Below, one piece after another: positions 47,131 through 55,988 of a stretch of 64,000 bases of DNA. The position numbers and the translations under genes were made by a program. The stretch is from NCBI RefSeq assembly GCF_001265075.1, contig NZ_LFKO01000002.1:142152-206151 (forward strand). The letters run 5' to 3'. Source of the DNA: Salinicoccus sp. YB14-2. GTDB lineage: Bacteria > Bacillota > Bacilli > Staphylococcales > Salinicoccaceae. The first letter of the stretch is position 1, and each line of letters starts with the position of its first letter. The notes under the pieces were generated by a model. It worked only from the letters and a program-made list of their open reading frames with translations, was not told the origin of the DNA and made no database searches.

Positions 47131-48777
47131 ATGACAAGAACTGTTGGTGAATTTTTATTTGACTGCCTGAAAGCGGAGGGAGTCGATGATATTTTCGGTG
47201 TGCCCGGGGATTTCAACTTTTCTCTGCTTGATACATTGGAAGATTATGAAGATATGAACTTCATCGATAACCGCAACGAGTTGAACGCCGGATATGCGGC
47301 CGACGCCTACTCACAGGTGAAAGGCATGGCCGCGATGATTACGACATTCGGTGTCGGTGAACTCAGTGCGAGCAATGCCGTTGCCGGCGCTTACAGCGAA
47401 AATATCCCCCTCATACACATAGGAGGTTCTCCAGATCTGGAGGACCAGAAAAAGGAAAAGAACGTTCACCATACACTGATGGACGGCAATTTTGAAGTGT
47501 TCAGACATATGTATGAGCACATTACGGCATATGCGGTTAAAATCACTGCAGATAATGCAGGCACCGAGATTCCAAAAGCCATCCGCATTGCCAAAGAGAA
47601 GAGGAAACCGGTATATATGGATATCCCATTTGATCAGGTGACCGAACCCATTGGAGAAATAAGAAGACCGGAAGCCGGTGAGAAAAGCGACAGAAACAAG
47701 CTGGATGCCGCAATGGAGAAAGTGCAACAACAGCTGAACAAGGCTAAAAATACAGTTATGCTCGTCGATTTCAATACAGTCCGTTACGGACTGGAAACAG
47801 AAGTACAGGTGGTTGTTGAAAAACTGAATGTACCTGTCGCACAGATGTTGCAGGGTAAAAGCGGCTTTGATGAACAGCACCCGCAGTATGTCGGAATGTA
47901 TGGTGGTGCCTTCGGGGATGATCAAGTCCGGAAGACAGTCGAAGAGGCGGACTGCATCATAGCAGTCGGCATGTTATGGTCTGATTTCAATCTGGCAAAA
48001 TATACTGCGGAATTGGATACTGAGAAGATGATCATCATTCATCCGCATTCAACAGTGATATCAGATGAAGTGTACGAAAATATAAAAGCTGAAGACAGTT
48101 TGAAAGCAATGGAGGATTTGGATTATCGTCAAGATGGAGAAGTACAGCAGCGGCCTTCCATTTATGATGATATCGCAGGAGAAGCGGACGGGGCCCTCGC
48201 TGCCGATTCATATTACCCGAGATTTCAAAATATGCTGAAGCAGGATGATATACTGGTTGTTGATACCGGGACGTTATCTTACGGTATGAGCCAGGTGAAG
48301 CTGCAAAAAGGTGCGATGTTCCTGTCCCACGGTTCATGGCAGAGCATCGGTTACGGCACACCGGCAGCCCTCGGGGCAGCAGTCGCAGCACCGGAGCGCC
48401 GGGTTGTGCTCTTTGTAGGTGAAGGTGCCTTCCAATTCACAGTGCAGGAACTGAGTTCCATCATTGATAAAGGCTACAAACCGATTATATTTTTGTTGAA
48501 CAACCAAGGCTATACGATTGAAAGGTATTTGAATACAAAACGTCCATATGCGGATTATAATGATATTCCGGGATGGGATTATATGTCGCTGACAGACGGA
48601 TTTTCAAAATACAAAGAAGTATTTAAAACACAGGTGTACACGAATGGTGAACTTGATGAAGCCATTCAGCAGGCGGAACAATTTGATGGCATGAGTCTTA
48701 TAGAACTTGTCGTCAAAGATCCGATGGATGCTCCGCTCTATCTGCATAATTTAAGAGAGTTTGAAAAAGACGATTAA
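47131..48777 (+). CDS. Indolepyruvate/pyruvate decarboxylase-like ThDP enzyme
   Basis: 548 residues, three ThDP-enzyme domains. FGVPGDFNFSLLD with the catalytic glutamate of NRNELNAGYAADAY (about 50), the double histidine of NVHHTLMDG (about 112), and the cofactor motif GEGAFQFTVQELSSI ... NNQGYTIERYL (about 432-465) mark the 2-keto acid decarboxylase branch (PDC/IpdC) rather than acetolactate synthase. It would turn indolepyruvate, phenylpyruvate or pyruvate into an aldehyde. ATG 47131 is used; AGAGGAG is 11 bases upstream. A GTG at 47119 overlaps that site. Confidence 0.87.
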   Translation: MTRTVGEFLFDCLKAEGVDDIFGVPGDFNFSLLDTLEDYEDMNFIDNRNELNAGYAADAYSQVKGMAAMITTFGVGELSASNAVAGAYSENIPLIHIGGSPDLEDQKKEKNVHHTLMDGNFEVFRHMYEHITAYAVKITADNAGTEIPKAIRIAKEKRKPVYMDIPFDQVTEPIGEIRRPEAGEKSDRNKLDAAMEKVQQQLNKAKNTVMLVDFNTVRYGLETEVQVVVEKLNVPVAQMLQGKSGFDEQHPQYVGMYGGAFGDDQVRKTVEEADCIIAVGMLWSDFNLAKYTAELDTEKMIIIHPHSTVISDEVYENIKAEDSLKAMEDLDYRQDGEVQQRPSIYDDIAGEADGALAADSYYPRFQNMLKQDDILVVDTGTLSYGMSQVKLQKGAMFLSHGSWQSIGYGTPAALGAAVAAPERRVVLFVGEGAFQFTVQELSSIIDKGYKPIIFLLNNQGYTIERYLNTKRPYADYNDIPGWDYMSLTDGFSKYKEVFKTQVYTNGELDEAIQQAEQFDGMSLIELVVKDPMDAPLYLHNLREFEKDD

Positions 48778-48794
48778 ATATTGAATTTAAAAAG

Positions 48795-48823
48795 GGCACT
48801 TCCATAATTTAAATGGAGGTGCC
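48795..48823 (-). terminator. Terminator of the universal stress protein gene
   Basis: GGCACTTCCAT (48795-48805) pairs with ATGGAGGTGCC (48813-48823), one G-U pair. A CTTTTT run follows on the minus strand; the plus-strand tail is weaker. Confidence 0.7.
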
Positions 48824-48850
48824 TATTATATATCAGATGAAATTATCAAA

Positions 48851-49273
48851 TTACTTAACAATCATTACAGGTGTATTCACACGTTTAGCTATTTTGTGTG
48901 TCACATGGCCGAGAACGTGTTTGATGTCCATTTTAGAACGTTTATTACTCATAACCACGATTTCATAATCATTTTCATTAATTTCTTTTAAGAGTTCTTG
49001 AACGACACGCCCTGTTTTGATTTTGATATTATAATTCAAGCCAAGTTCATCCAGCTTTTCAGTGAAAGGTTTCAGATCCTCAACTTTATCATTGGCGATA
49101 TCATCAAAATGTTTTCCCTGATACTTCACATTATCGGCCATTTCATTTTCTGAGATGACATTGAATATTGTGATGACGGAATTTTCATCACCGTTTGTCA
49201 AGTTCACCAACTGCTCAGGCACGTTGATGAAAGAATTTCCGAAATCATAAGGGAGTAAAATTTTTTTATACAT
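48851..49273 (-). CDS. Universal stress protein family protein
   Basis: 140 residues with the UspA fold: YKKILLPYDFGNS at the start and VNTPVMIVK at the end. The nucleotide-binding G-x2-G-x9-G-S/T motif is not present; that stretch reads VVMSNKRSKMDIKHVLGHVTHKI. So it is probably a Usp that does not bind ATP. Role: general stress survival, inferred from the family. Single gene with its own terminator. Confidence 0.85.
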   Translation of the reverse strand: MYKKILLPYDFGNSFINVPEQLVNLTNGDENSVITIFNVISENEMADNVKYQGKHFDDIANDKVEDLKPFTEKLDELGLNYNIKIKTGRVVQELLKEINENDYEIVVMSNKRSKMDIKHVLGHVTHKIAKRVNTPVMIVK

Positions 49274-49350
49274 AAATACACATCCTTCGTTTATTTTTAG
49301 AATCAGCCGTTTTCACTTATGTCATCAATATTATATTAGATTTTATTGTT

Positions 49351-49410
49351 TATTGATAGAGGCAATTTAAGATGATATTAGAAAATCTCAATATAAAGCC
49401 TCTATCAATA
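49351..49410. repeat. Perfect 13-bp inverted repeat with 34-base centre
   Basis: TATTGATAGAGGC (49351-49363) and GCCTCTATCAATA (49398-49410) flank 34 bases in the divergent gap between the usp gene and the 49.5-kb membrane protein gene. It could be a two-site operator, a hairpin leader or a tiny MITE-like insert. No target duplication was found by eye. Confidence 0.5.
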
Positions 49411-49497
49411 TGATATCATTTTAAAAGACGGCTTGGTTGATTTTCGAATTTCAGGAGTCAGCATTTTACCGTTAAAAATTTAAAGGAGATCAGTTCA

Positions 49498-50142
49498 ATG
49501 CCTAACATTGGTCTTATTGGAAATATCATCGTATTTGTACTCATTGTTTTGGTTTATATTGCTATCAGAATACAAAGAGCATACGGTAAGGGAAAGTATA
49601 GTCAGGATGTTCAAAAACCACGACAATTAAAATCATTCTTTACAAAGATGATGATGATTTTTACAGTATTTTCAGGTGTGATTGCGGTGCTCGGTGCAAT
49701 CGGGGGAGAATTCGAAATGGCAGCCGTCTTCTCTGTGATGTTTATCATATTTTTAGTACTGAGTTATTTTATGAGACGTAAATTTGATATGACTTATCAG
49801 GAAACGGATGAATATTTCGTTCTTAAAGACAGACAAAAGGAATATAAGGTGTTTTATGAGAACATTGTCTATTGGCAATGGGGGTTCAGTGAAATGTTCC
49901 TCTTGGATGGGAAGAGATCTGATGAAGAGTATATAAGTATAAGGTTCGACTATTTCAATCCGGAAATTCTGCTCCGGACAGTTGCGGAGATGACATTTGA
50001 TGATAGATTCCCCCGAAGGGACTTTGATGTATATCCGGACGATTCAATGAAGAAGAAGGAAATGGTGCACTTGCTTAAACATACAGATTATTATTATTTG
50101 ATGGAAGACCATGTTGAAGTACGGAACGTGGAGAAGATTTGA
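49498..50142 (+). CDS. Membrane protein of unknown function
   Basis: 214 residues. Three hydrophobic segments (about 5-25, 50-70, 74-92) are followed by a soluble C-terminal domain (about 95-214) that starts DMTYQETDEYFVLKDRQKEYKVFYENIVYWQ, like PH/YcxB-type domains of small Firmicutes membrane proteins (tentative). AAAGGAG precedes the ATG. A decayed paralogue lies at 52233-52597 on the other side of a regulator-ABC operon. Function not known. Confidence 0.65.
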   Translation: MPNIGLIGNIIVFVLIVLVYIAIRIQRAYGKGKYSQDVQKPRQLKSFFTKMMMIFTVFSGVIAVLGAIGGEFEMAAVFSVMFIIFLVLSYFMRRKFDMTYQETDEYFVLKDRQKEYKVFYENIVYWQWGFSEMFLLDGKRSDEEYISIRFDYFNPEILLRTVAEMTFDDRFPRRDFDVYPDDSMKKKEMVHLLKHTDYYYLMEDHVEVRNVEKI

Positions 50143-50188
50143 TAATGCAGCTTCATATCTTCCTCATGAAATGAGACAAAATAAAAAC

Positions 50189-50237
50189 CGGTCCTGAGTG
50201 ACCCGGATCTTTAACGGGTGTAAACGGCTCAGGACCG
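50189..50237 (-). terminator. Nested-hairpin terminator of the ABC operon
   Basis: Outer arms CGGTCCTGAG (50189-50198) and CTCAGGACCG (50228-50237) enclose an inner hairpin ACCCG/CGGGT (50201-50219). TTTTTATTTT follows on the minus strand. Confidence 0.7.
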
Positions 50238-50253
50238 ATAAATCGAAAAATAT

Positions 50254-50853
50254 TTAAAAATCTTTTTTGCTGTAAATGCTGTAAGTAATCAGCCATGACA
50301 AAAAGTAAATGATCAACACAGAAAGCATCAGGCCTGAAAACAGGATAGACCCGCTTATAGAGCTGCCAGATAAGAAACTTCCGAATCCACTAATATATTC
50401 AGAAATACTACTTAATAATCCAACACTCAAAACAAATGCAACAATGATGATCGTGGTAATGTTCCCTTGCTTAAATACTTGGAACAGGGGATAAGTGAAT
50501 GATGCGATGACTAAAAAGAATGAAACACCGATGCCGATATCAAAAAGCGTAAACGGTTTATCGAATAATATCAATATCAAACTTACAATCAGCACTGATA
50601 CCAATGTATAGAACAGAGTGCCTAAATATCTGTATAATGTGATTTCCAGCCGTGTATACGGGAGGGAATTTAGCAGTTTGTCCGAATTCACCTGTTCATC
50701 ATATGCCAGGGCATTATAGGGAATGTATAATGCTGCCACGGTAAATATCAGAAATGGGGACGACCATGTAAACACAAATATCAATATAAATGGTATATAC
50801 AGCCAAAGTAATTTCTTCTGCAGTATTAAATCTCTTCTTAAAAGGTAAACCAT
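50254..50853 (-). CDS. ABC-2-type permease (PmtB/YtrC-like)
   Basis: 199 residues, about six hydrophobic segments, beginning MVYLLRRDLILQKKLLWLYIPF. Start ATG 50853 is chosen since GGAG (minus strand, 50866-50863) lies nine bases upstream; longer frames have no ribosome site. It is the membrane partner of the ATPase gene, whose stop is one base before this start. Size and context resemble PmtB, from the phenol-soluble modulin exporter of staphylococci, but only one ATPase-permease pair is present. Confidence 0.82.
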   Translation of the reverse strand: MVYLLRRDLILQKKLLWLYIPFILIFVFTWSSPFLIFTVAALYIPYNALAYDEQVNSDKLLNSLPYTRLEITLYRYLGTLFYTLVSVLIVSLILILFDKPFTLFDIGIGVSFFLVIASFTYPLFQVFKQGNITTIIIVAFVLSVGLLSSISEYISGFGSFLSGSSISGSILFSGLMLSVLIIYFLSWLITYSIYSKKDF

Positions 50854-50854
50854 A

Positions 50855-51712
50855 TCAATCATCTCCATTGAAAAAGTACATAATATCTTCAAGTGAAATC
50901 TTATCGATTACGACTTCATCACCAAACATATCAGCTACCTGCTGCGGATTCTGCGTCATCGCTTCGAAAGTTTCCTCTTTATAATTTATATATTCAAACT
51001 CTTGTGCAGTATCCCTGTCGATTAGTGAACGATCGCCTTTGACTAATGCAAAATCATTTTGTAATGTATTGGTTGAATGATTGAAAATGATATTGCCATC
51101 CCTTACGAAGATAATGTAATCTGCAATTTTCTCAAGGTCTGAAGTGATATGTGTAGAAAAGAAAATGGACTTATTTTCATCAATCATGATTTCCTGAAGT
51201 GTATTCAGAAAGTCTTTTCTGAACACAGGATCCAGACCCGCAGTCGGTTCATCCATGATGATCAATTCCGGGTCATGGGACAGTGCTAAAACGAGAGAAG
51301 CTTTCATGCGCATACCTTTCGAAAAGTTTTTAATCGGCTTATTCAAAGGCAAATTGAATTTTTCAATGTAATGGTTGAATGATGACTTATCCCAATCCTG
51401 ATATGCAGGTGCAACAATCTTCTGCAGGTCCCGCATGTTCAGTCCTTCATAATATATATTATCGTCATATACAAAACCGATTTTCTGTTTGATTTCCTTC
51501 TCATTATCAAGATGATTCAGACCGAATATTTTTAAATTGCCTGAATCCGGTTTGATTAAGTTCATGATCATTTTTATAGTTGTTGATTTCCCGGAGCCAT
51601 TTGCTCCGATGAAACCAGTTACGTACCCCTTATTGATGCTCAAGTTTAGATTGTCTATAAAGAAGCCTGAGAAACTTTTGTTTATATTTTCTAATTCGAT
51701 GACTTTGTCCAA
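50855..51712 (-). CDS. ABC transporter ATPase (PmtA/YtrB-like)
   Basis: 285 residues. Walker A GANGSGKSTTI (about 36), signature FSKGMRMKASLV (about 133), Walker B LIIMDEPTAGLD (about 153) and the switch histidine STHI (about 188) are intact, followed by a C-terminal regulatory stretch. A GTG at 51721 lies within the AAGGAG ribosome site; the TTG at 51712, eight bases past it, is the likely start. Middle gene of gntR-ATPase-permease. Role: export of an antimicrobial or surfactant peptide, inferred. Confidence 0.86.
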   Translation of the reverse strand: MDKVIELENINKSFSGFFIDNLNLSINKGYVTGFIGANGSGKSTTIKMIMNLIKPDSGNLKIFGLNHLDNEKEIKQKIGFVYDDNIYYEGLNMRDLQKIVAPAYQDWDKSSFNHYIEKFNLPLNKPIKNFSKGMRMKASLVLALSHDPELIIMDEPTAGLDPVFRKDFLNTLQEIMIDENKSIFFSTHITSDLEKIADYIIFVRDGNIIFNHSTNTLQNDFALVKGDRSLIDRDTAQEFEYINYKEETFEAMTQNPQQVADMFGDEVVIDKISLEDIMYFFNGDD

Positions 51713-51717
51713 TGTAT

Positions 51718-52089
51718 TCACTCCTTATAAAATATATGCAGCATTTCCTGCAATTCTTGCAGACTGATGCCGATCTCTTTGCTGTTTGCTACCACAGCCT
51801 GCAGCTGCTCCTCAACAGCCTGCATTTTCTTCTCTTTGATCAGTGCGATATTATTTTCGGAAACAAATGAGCCTTTGCCGACGATTGAGAATATGAAGCT
51901 CTCTTTTTCCAGTTCATCGTAAGCTCTCTTGATAGTGATGACACTGACACCCAGATCACGGGCGAGTTTTCTCATGGACGGCAGACCTTCACCGTCTTTT
52001 AACTCATCAGATAAAATCATTGATTTTATCTGCCCGTAAATCTGATTGTAAAAAGGTTCTTTGGAACTGTTGGATAATAAAATTTTCAT
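51718..52089 (-). CDS. GntR-family regulator, YtrA/PmtR type
   Basis: 123 residues. Winged helix about 10-75 (PFYNQIYGQIKSMILSDEL, LPSMRKLARDLGVSVITIKRAYDELEKESFI, GKGSFV) plus a short helical dimerisation tail, the compact YtrA architecture. These repressors sit in front of ABC transporter genes and react to cell-wall antibiotics or peptides. The stop overlaps the ribosome site of the ATPase gene. A dyad sits within its own promoter, suggesting autorepression. Confidence 0.9.
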   Translation of the reverse strand: MKILLSNSSKEPFYNQIYGQIKSMILSDELKDGEGLPSMRKLARDLGVSVITIKRAYDELEKESFIFSIVGKGSFVSENNIALIKEKKMQAVEEQLQAVVANSKEIGISLQELQEMLHIFYKE

Positions 52090-52124
52090 ACGGTACCCTC
52101 TAAGACATTCATATTTTAATATAT

Positions 52125-52153
52125 ATTATATTGTTAGTATACAATATACACAA
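52125..52153 (-). promoter_or_regulatory. gntR-ABC operon promoter with internal operator
   Basis: Minus strand: TTGTGT (52153-52148), 17-base spacer, TATAAT (52130-52125). The spacer holds a perfect 7-bp dyad, ATATTGT (52128-52134) and ACAATAT (52141-52147), six bases apart. This placement would let the YtrA-type regulator block RNA polymerase. Confidence 0.75.
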
Positions 52154-52232
52154 TGATAACACTTTTATCAAGAGTGATTTTCAAATTCATATAGAATAAG
52201 TTTATGGGGGTTCCTCTTTGTTACAATAAAAA

Positions 52233-52597
52233 GGAATGTTTGGTGCGGCTGCTGTAATTATAAAACGTGAATAAGACATGTCCTATCAGGAGAATGATGA
52301 ATATTTCATCCTGAAAGCGAAGAATAAGAAATATTATGTATTATACGAATATATCATTGATTGGCAGCCTTCTTATAATGAAATAAAAGTCCTCGATGAA
52401 TCTAGGGCAGACGGTAAGTATATATGAGTGAACATCGCTATTATAAAGCCTGAAATCTTACTTCGGACAATAGCAGAAATGACATTTGAAGGAAAATTCC
52501 CGGGATGGATGACACGGTTCCAAACGATTCAAACAGGGAACATGAAATAACAGGTTATCTTATTAATAACGGATATGGTTATTTGGTAAAAGATTAA
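52233..52597 (+). pseudogene. Decayed paralogue of the 49498-50142 membrane protein
   Basis: The frame at 52233 reads GMFGAAAVI (compare GEFEMAAVF), then after loss of the membrane segment KRE-stop-DMSYQENDEYFILK (compare RRKFDMTYQETDEYFVLK), continuing to KPEILLRTIAEMTFEGKFPG (compare NPEILLRTVAEMTFDDRFPR). Stops are TAA 52272-52274 and TGA 52425-52427. After about 52500 the homology shifts frame, ending LINNGYGYLVKD. So it has two nonsense codons, one frameshift and one deletion. No start codon or ribosome site remains. Confidence 0.85.
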
Positions 52598-52735
52598 AAG
52601 AAACAGCTAAAGCACCGGAGACGGGTATATCTTTCCGGTGCTTTTATATGAAAGTCATCCGACTTAAATTGACTGAAAAACATCGAGTGTTTCTTTTCAG
52701 TGACATGTATCATAATATTCGAAAGGATGGTGGAA

Positions 52736-53608
52736 ATGATGATTAAGACTTTGAATGAAGCGGTTGAATATATTGAAGAAAATCTTTCGAAAGAAATTAA
52801 AGTGGAAGATGTTGCTGATTTTATCGGTGAATCCGACTATCATTTCAGGAAAATATTTCAGTATATCAGTGGCATGTCATTGAGTGAATATATTAAAAAG
52901 CGGAAGTTGGCGATGGCCAATCAGGATCTGGCCGGGGACGAAAGTGTGACTGATATTGCATTTAAATATGGATATCAGTCTCTGGACGGTTTCACTAGAG
53001 CTTTCAAGGCGTGGAGCGGTTATCTGCCGTCAGAGGTCAAACAGACGAGGACAATAATTTCATTTCCCAAACTTTCTTTCTATATCGATGTCAGAGGAGG
53101 AGAAAATATGGAAGTACGGATCATAGAAATGCCTGCATTCACGATAGCAGGAGTGAGCAGGAGGGTGCCGATGCAGTTCGAAGGCGTTAATAATGCGATT
53201 GTTGAGCTGGCAGAGAGCATTACTGAAGAACAAAGGAATGAGATGCACAGACTGCAGAATATTGAACCGAAACAGATTGTGAATGCCTCATATGATGCAG
53301 ATGAAAACTTTCTAAAAGAAGAAGGGGGTTTGACGCATACTATCGGTGTGCTGACTACAGAGAGAGATATCAGTCCGGTTCTTGACACGGTAAGCATCGA
53401 TGCACATACATGGGCGGTATTCCCGAACGAAGGAGAATTCCCAGAAACACTTCAAAATACAATGGCACGGACTTATTCGGAATGGCTGCCATCCTCAAAC
53501 TATGAGGTGGTGGATGCACCTTCATTTTCATTCACATTAATGGACGATGAAAAAGAAAATCATGCTTACAGCGAAGTATGGATTCCCGTAAAAGAAACTG
53601 AAAAGTAA
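52736..53608 (+). CDS. AraC-family regulator with GyrI-like effector domain
   Basis: 290 residues. Two helix-turn-helix motifs occupy about 1-105 (VEDVADFIGESDYHFRKIFQ; SVTDIAFKYGYQSLDGFTRAFK), then a GyrI-like/SOUL-type small-molecule-binding domain (about 125-290; VRIIEMPAFTIAGVSRRVP, WAVFPNEGEFPETLQNTMARTYSEWLPSSNYE, AYSEVWIPV). This resembles Rob/YdeE-type regulators. GGATGGTGG precedes two adjacent ATGs (52736 and 52739); either could start. Single gene with strong terminator; target unknown. Confidence 0.88.
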   Translation: MMIKTLNEAVEYIEENLSKEIKVEDVADFIGESDYHFRKIFQYISGMSLSEYIKKRKLAMANQDLAGDESVTDIAFKYGYQSLDGFTRAFKAWSGYLPSEVKQTRTIISFPKLSFYIDVRGGENMEVRIIEMPAFTIAGVSRRVPMQFEGVNNAIVELAESITEEQRNEMHRLQNIEPKQIVNASYDADENFLKEEGGLTHTIGVLTTERDISPVLDTVSIDAHTWAVFPNEGEFPETLQNTMARTYSEWLPSSNYEVVDAPSFSFTLMDDEKENHAYSEVWIPVKETEK

Positions 53609-53615
53609 TAAAACA

Positions 53616-53655
53616 GCAGGCCAAAGTCATAACCTCAGACTTTGGCCTGCTTTAG
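53616..53655. terminator. Strong terminator after the araC-type gene
   Basis: A perfect 13-bp stem, GCAGGCCAAAGTC (53616-53628) with GACTTTGGCCTGC (53638-53650), followed by TTTAGTTTT. Confidence 0.82.
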
Positions 53656-53755
53656 TTTTAGGTGTTGCTGGCAGGTGGGTTATCTGATGCTTTAAGTCTC
53701 ATCAATTTATCTTTCCTCTCTTTTCTTTATAAATAGTATCTGTACTTGAAAAAAA

Positions 53756-54013
53756 CTATATAAAAACAATCAGCAATAAGGGCATCAGCATTATCAGCCC
53801 GTTTATAATAATCATCAGCAAGCTGATATACCTTTTATATTCGTTAATTAAAGTGACGATCCCGGCAAAAAATAGGATAAAAGCAATAACTGCAGGCACC
53901 CCGAAAGGCAGCAAGAGAAAATTATTCACATCATTATTCTGGTTTATAAAAATGGTGGCTATAAAATAAATTGTATTCAAAGATGTGATCCATAACAATA
54001 TACTTTTCATCAT
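53756..54013 (-). CDS. Small membrane protein of unknown function
   Basis: 85 residues, three hydrophobic segments (about 4-24, 33-55, 62-84) with few charges. AAGGGG lies seven bases before the ATG on the minus strand, which supports it as real. No recognisable family. Confidence 0.55.
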   Translation of the reverse strand: MMKSILLWITSLNTIYFIATIFINQNNDVNNFLLLPFGVPAVIAFILFFAGIVTLINEYKRYISLLMIIINGLIMLMPLLLIVFI

Positions 54014-54133
54014 TCGAATTCCCCTTGCTATTTATAATATATTTACACTTTCAATGTATTTATCAAACAAAACCTTTATAAATCCCCTTATTTTATATAT
54101 AATTACTCATAATAGTCAGAAAAGAGGGATGAT

Positions 54134-54337
54134 ATGAAACTGAGAGTATTCAGAAGTTTATTCGGCCTCCTGTTCATAGTCATTTTAGCGACGATATATT
54201 TCATTAATCCTGAAATGATGTCCTGGACATTTTTTTTCACAGCAGTGATCATTTATTCTGTATTAGATTTGGCAATAAGTTTTATCATCGGCAGAAACAG
54301 ATCCGAGGATGATGATTATGAAAGTTCAGGTTATTAA
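54134..54337 (+). CDS. Small two-helix membrane protein
   Basis: 67 residues, two hydrophobic segments (about 6-24 and 30-51) and an acidic tail (SEDDDYESSGY). AGAGGGATG precedes the ATG. It lies 28 bases before a GNAT gene, perhaps one transcript. Function unknown. Confidence 0.6.
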   Translation: MKLRVFRSLFGLLFIVILATIYFINPEMMSWTFFFTAVIIYSVLDLAISFIIGRNRSEDDDYESSGY

Positions 54338-54365
54338 AATAAAAGATTGTGAGTAAGTGGATAAT

Positions 54366-54875
54366 ATGAATTTCTTTTTGAGAGATATTAAGTTGACTGA
54401 TACAGAAGATATACACAATTATGCTTCCATGGACGAAGTTTCGAGATATCAGGGGTGGGGGCCGAACAGTCAGAAAGATACGGAAGACCATGTGAAGTTC
54501 GTTCTCGACAGGAACGAAACTCACTATCATAAAGTCATAGTGGATAAACAGGCTGATAGAGTCATCGGTGCGATTGAAATGACTATTGATAAAACTAATG
54601 AGAGTGGAGAAATCGGCTATATTCTCCATCCTGATTTCTGGGGAAAAGGAATCATGACGAAAGCTGTCGGAGAGATACTCGATTATGGATTCAATCAATT
54701 GAAACTGAACAGAATCTGGGCGACGACGGATGTAGAAAACATCGGTTCCGAAAAAGTCATGCAGAAAGCCGGTATGACAAATGAAGGATTGTTAAGACAG
54801 GATATAAAATTAAAATATGGCTTCAGAGACACTCTGGTTTACAGCATTTTATCCAGTGAATACAAAATCGAATAA
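54366..54875 (+). CDS. GNAT acetyltransferase, RimJ/RimL-like
   Basis: 169 residues. NFFLRDIKLTDTEDIHNYASMDEVSRYQGWGP, GEIGYILHPDFWGKGIMTKAVGEILDYGF (acetyl-CoA loop G-K-G) and RIWATTDVENIGSEKVMQKAGMTNEG are typical of RimJ/RimL-type enzymes acting on N-terminal or small amines. ATG 54366 has AAGTGG upstream; a GTG at 54357 is the alternative. Substrate unknown. Confidence 0.85.
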   Translation: MNFFLRDIKLTDTEDIHNYASMDEVSRYQGWGPNSQKDTEDHVKFVLDRNETHYHKVIVDKQADRVIGAIEMTIDKTNESGEIGYILHPDFWGKGIMTKAVGEILDYGFNQLKLNRIWATTDVENIGSEKVMQKAGMTNEGLLRQDIKLKYGFRDTLVYSILSSEYKIE

Positions 54876-54917
54876 TTTTTATTAAAAATACAATTATTAT
54901 AAAAGGTGGAATATATA

Positions 54918-55931
54918 ATGATCAGATTTCCTGAGCTGAATGAAAAAAATACAATTGGCGTCACAGCCCCTTCATCCGGTTTACCGGAAGACCTGCATCA
55001 TTTATTGAAGGAAGCTGTTACAAAGATTGAAGAAAAAGGTTATGAAGTAATTACTGGCGACACAGTCTGGACGCAGGATAAAGCTAAATCGTCTGATGCT
55101 ATCAAAAGAGCCGAAGAATTAGACAAAATGTTAGCGAGTGATGAAATAGATATTATCATTCCTCCATGGGGCGGGGAATTATTAGTGGAAACGTTGGAAC
55201 ATATAGACATGAATAATATAAAACCCAAATGGATATTAGGGTATTCGGATCTAAGTACATTGCTATTGGCAGTGACATTAAAAACTGGTATTGCTACCGC
55301 ACATGGTACAAACTTGGTCGATTTACGCGGTGAATACTCAGATGAAACCACAGCGATGTGGGAGAAAGTATTAAATACAAAATCCGGAGGCTCTGTAATT
55401 CAGAATTCTTCTAATAAATATCAAAAAGAATGGGATCACAATAATCCCTCTGAGTATGTGTTCAATCTTACCGAACCAACCGAATGGCAGACAGTTAATA
55501 ATGAACCGGTGCAGGCCAGTGGAAGATTACTTGGAGGATGTATTGATGTAATAAGACATCTAGTCGGTACTCCTTATGGTGATGTAGCTGACTTCAGAAA
55601 TAAATATATCCCTGATGAACCTGTTTTATGGTATCTGGAGAATTTTGACCTTTCAACAACAGAATTGAGAAGATCCCTGGTTCAAATGAAACTTGCAGGA
55701 TGGTTTGAAAATTGTTCCGGAATCATGTTCGGACGCAGTGCCGCAAACCAAACAGTTGATAATTATTTAATAACTGACGTCTATGAAGAATTGGAAAAGG
55801 AATTAAACATACCAATTATATACGATATCGATTGTGGACATGTGCCACCTCAAATGACTTTCATCAATGGTGCACATGGAGAAGTAGATGTCAGTAATGG
55901 CAAGGGTAAGCTTAGGCAAACTTTTAAATAG
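54918..55931 (+). CDS. LD-carboxypeptidase/MccF-like S66 peptidase
   Basis: 337 residues from ATG 54918 (AAGGTGG eight bases upstream). GVTAPSSGL opens the fold; WILGYSDLSTLL holds the serine nucleophile (about 110), WYLENFDLSTTELRRSL the catalytic glutamate, and DIDCGHVPPQMTFINGA the histidine (about 310). S66 enzymes trim murein tetrapeptides or, as MccF, inactivate microcin C-type peptidyl nucleotides; this sequence looks more MccF-like. Followed by an HExxH protein. Confidence 0.87.
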   Translation: MIRFPELNEKNTIGVTAPSSGLPEDLHHLLKEAVTKIEEKGYEVITGDTVWTQDKAKSSDAIKRAEELDKMLASDEIDIIIPPWGGELLVETLEHIDMNNIKPKWILGYSDLSTLLLAVTLKTGIATAHGTNLVDLRGEYSDETTAMWEKVLNTKSGGSVIQNSSNKYQKEWDHNNPSEYVFNLTEPTEWQTVNNEPVQASGRLLGGCIDVIRHLVGTPYGDVADFRNKYIPDEPVLWYLENFDLSTTELRRSLVQMKLAGWFENCSGIMFGRSAANQTVDNYLITDVYEELEKELNIPIIYDIDCGHVPPQMTFINGAHGEVDVSNGKGKLRQTFK

Positions 55932-55988
55932 GACAGTAGTGAACTAATGTAAGTTTTATATATAGAAAACTAAATAAGGACAATAAAA

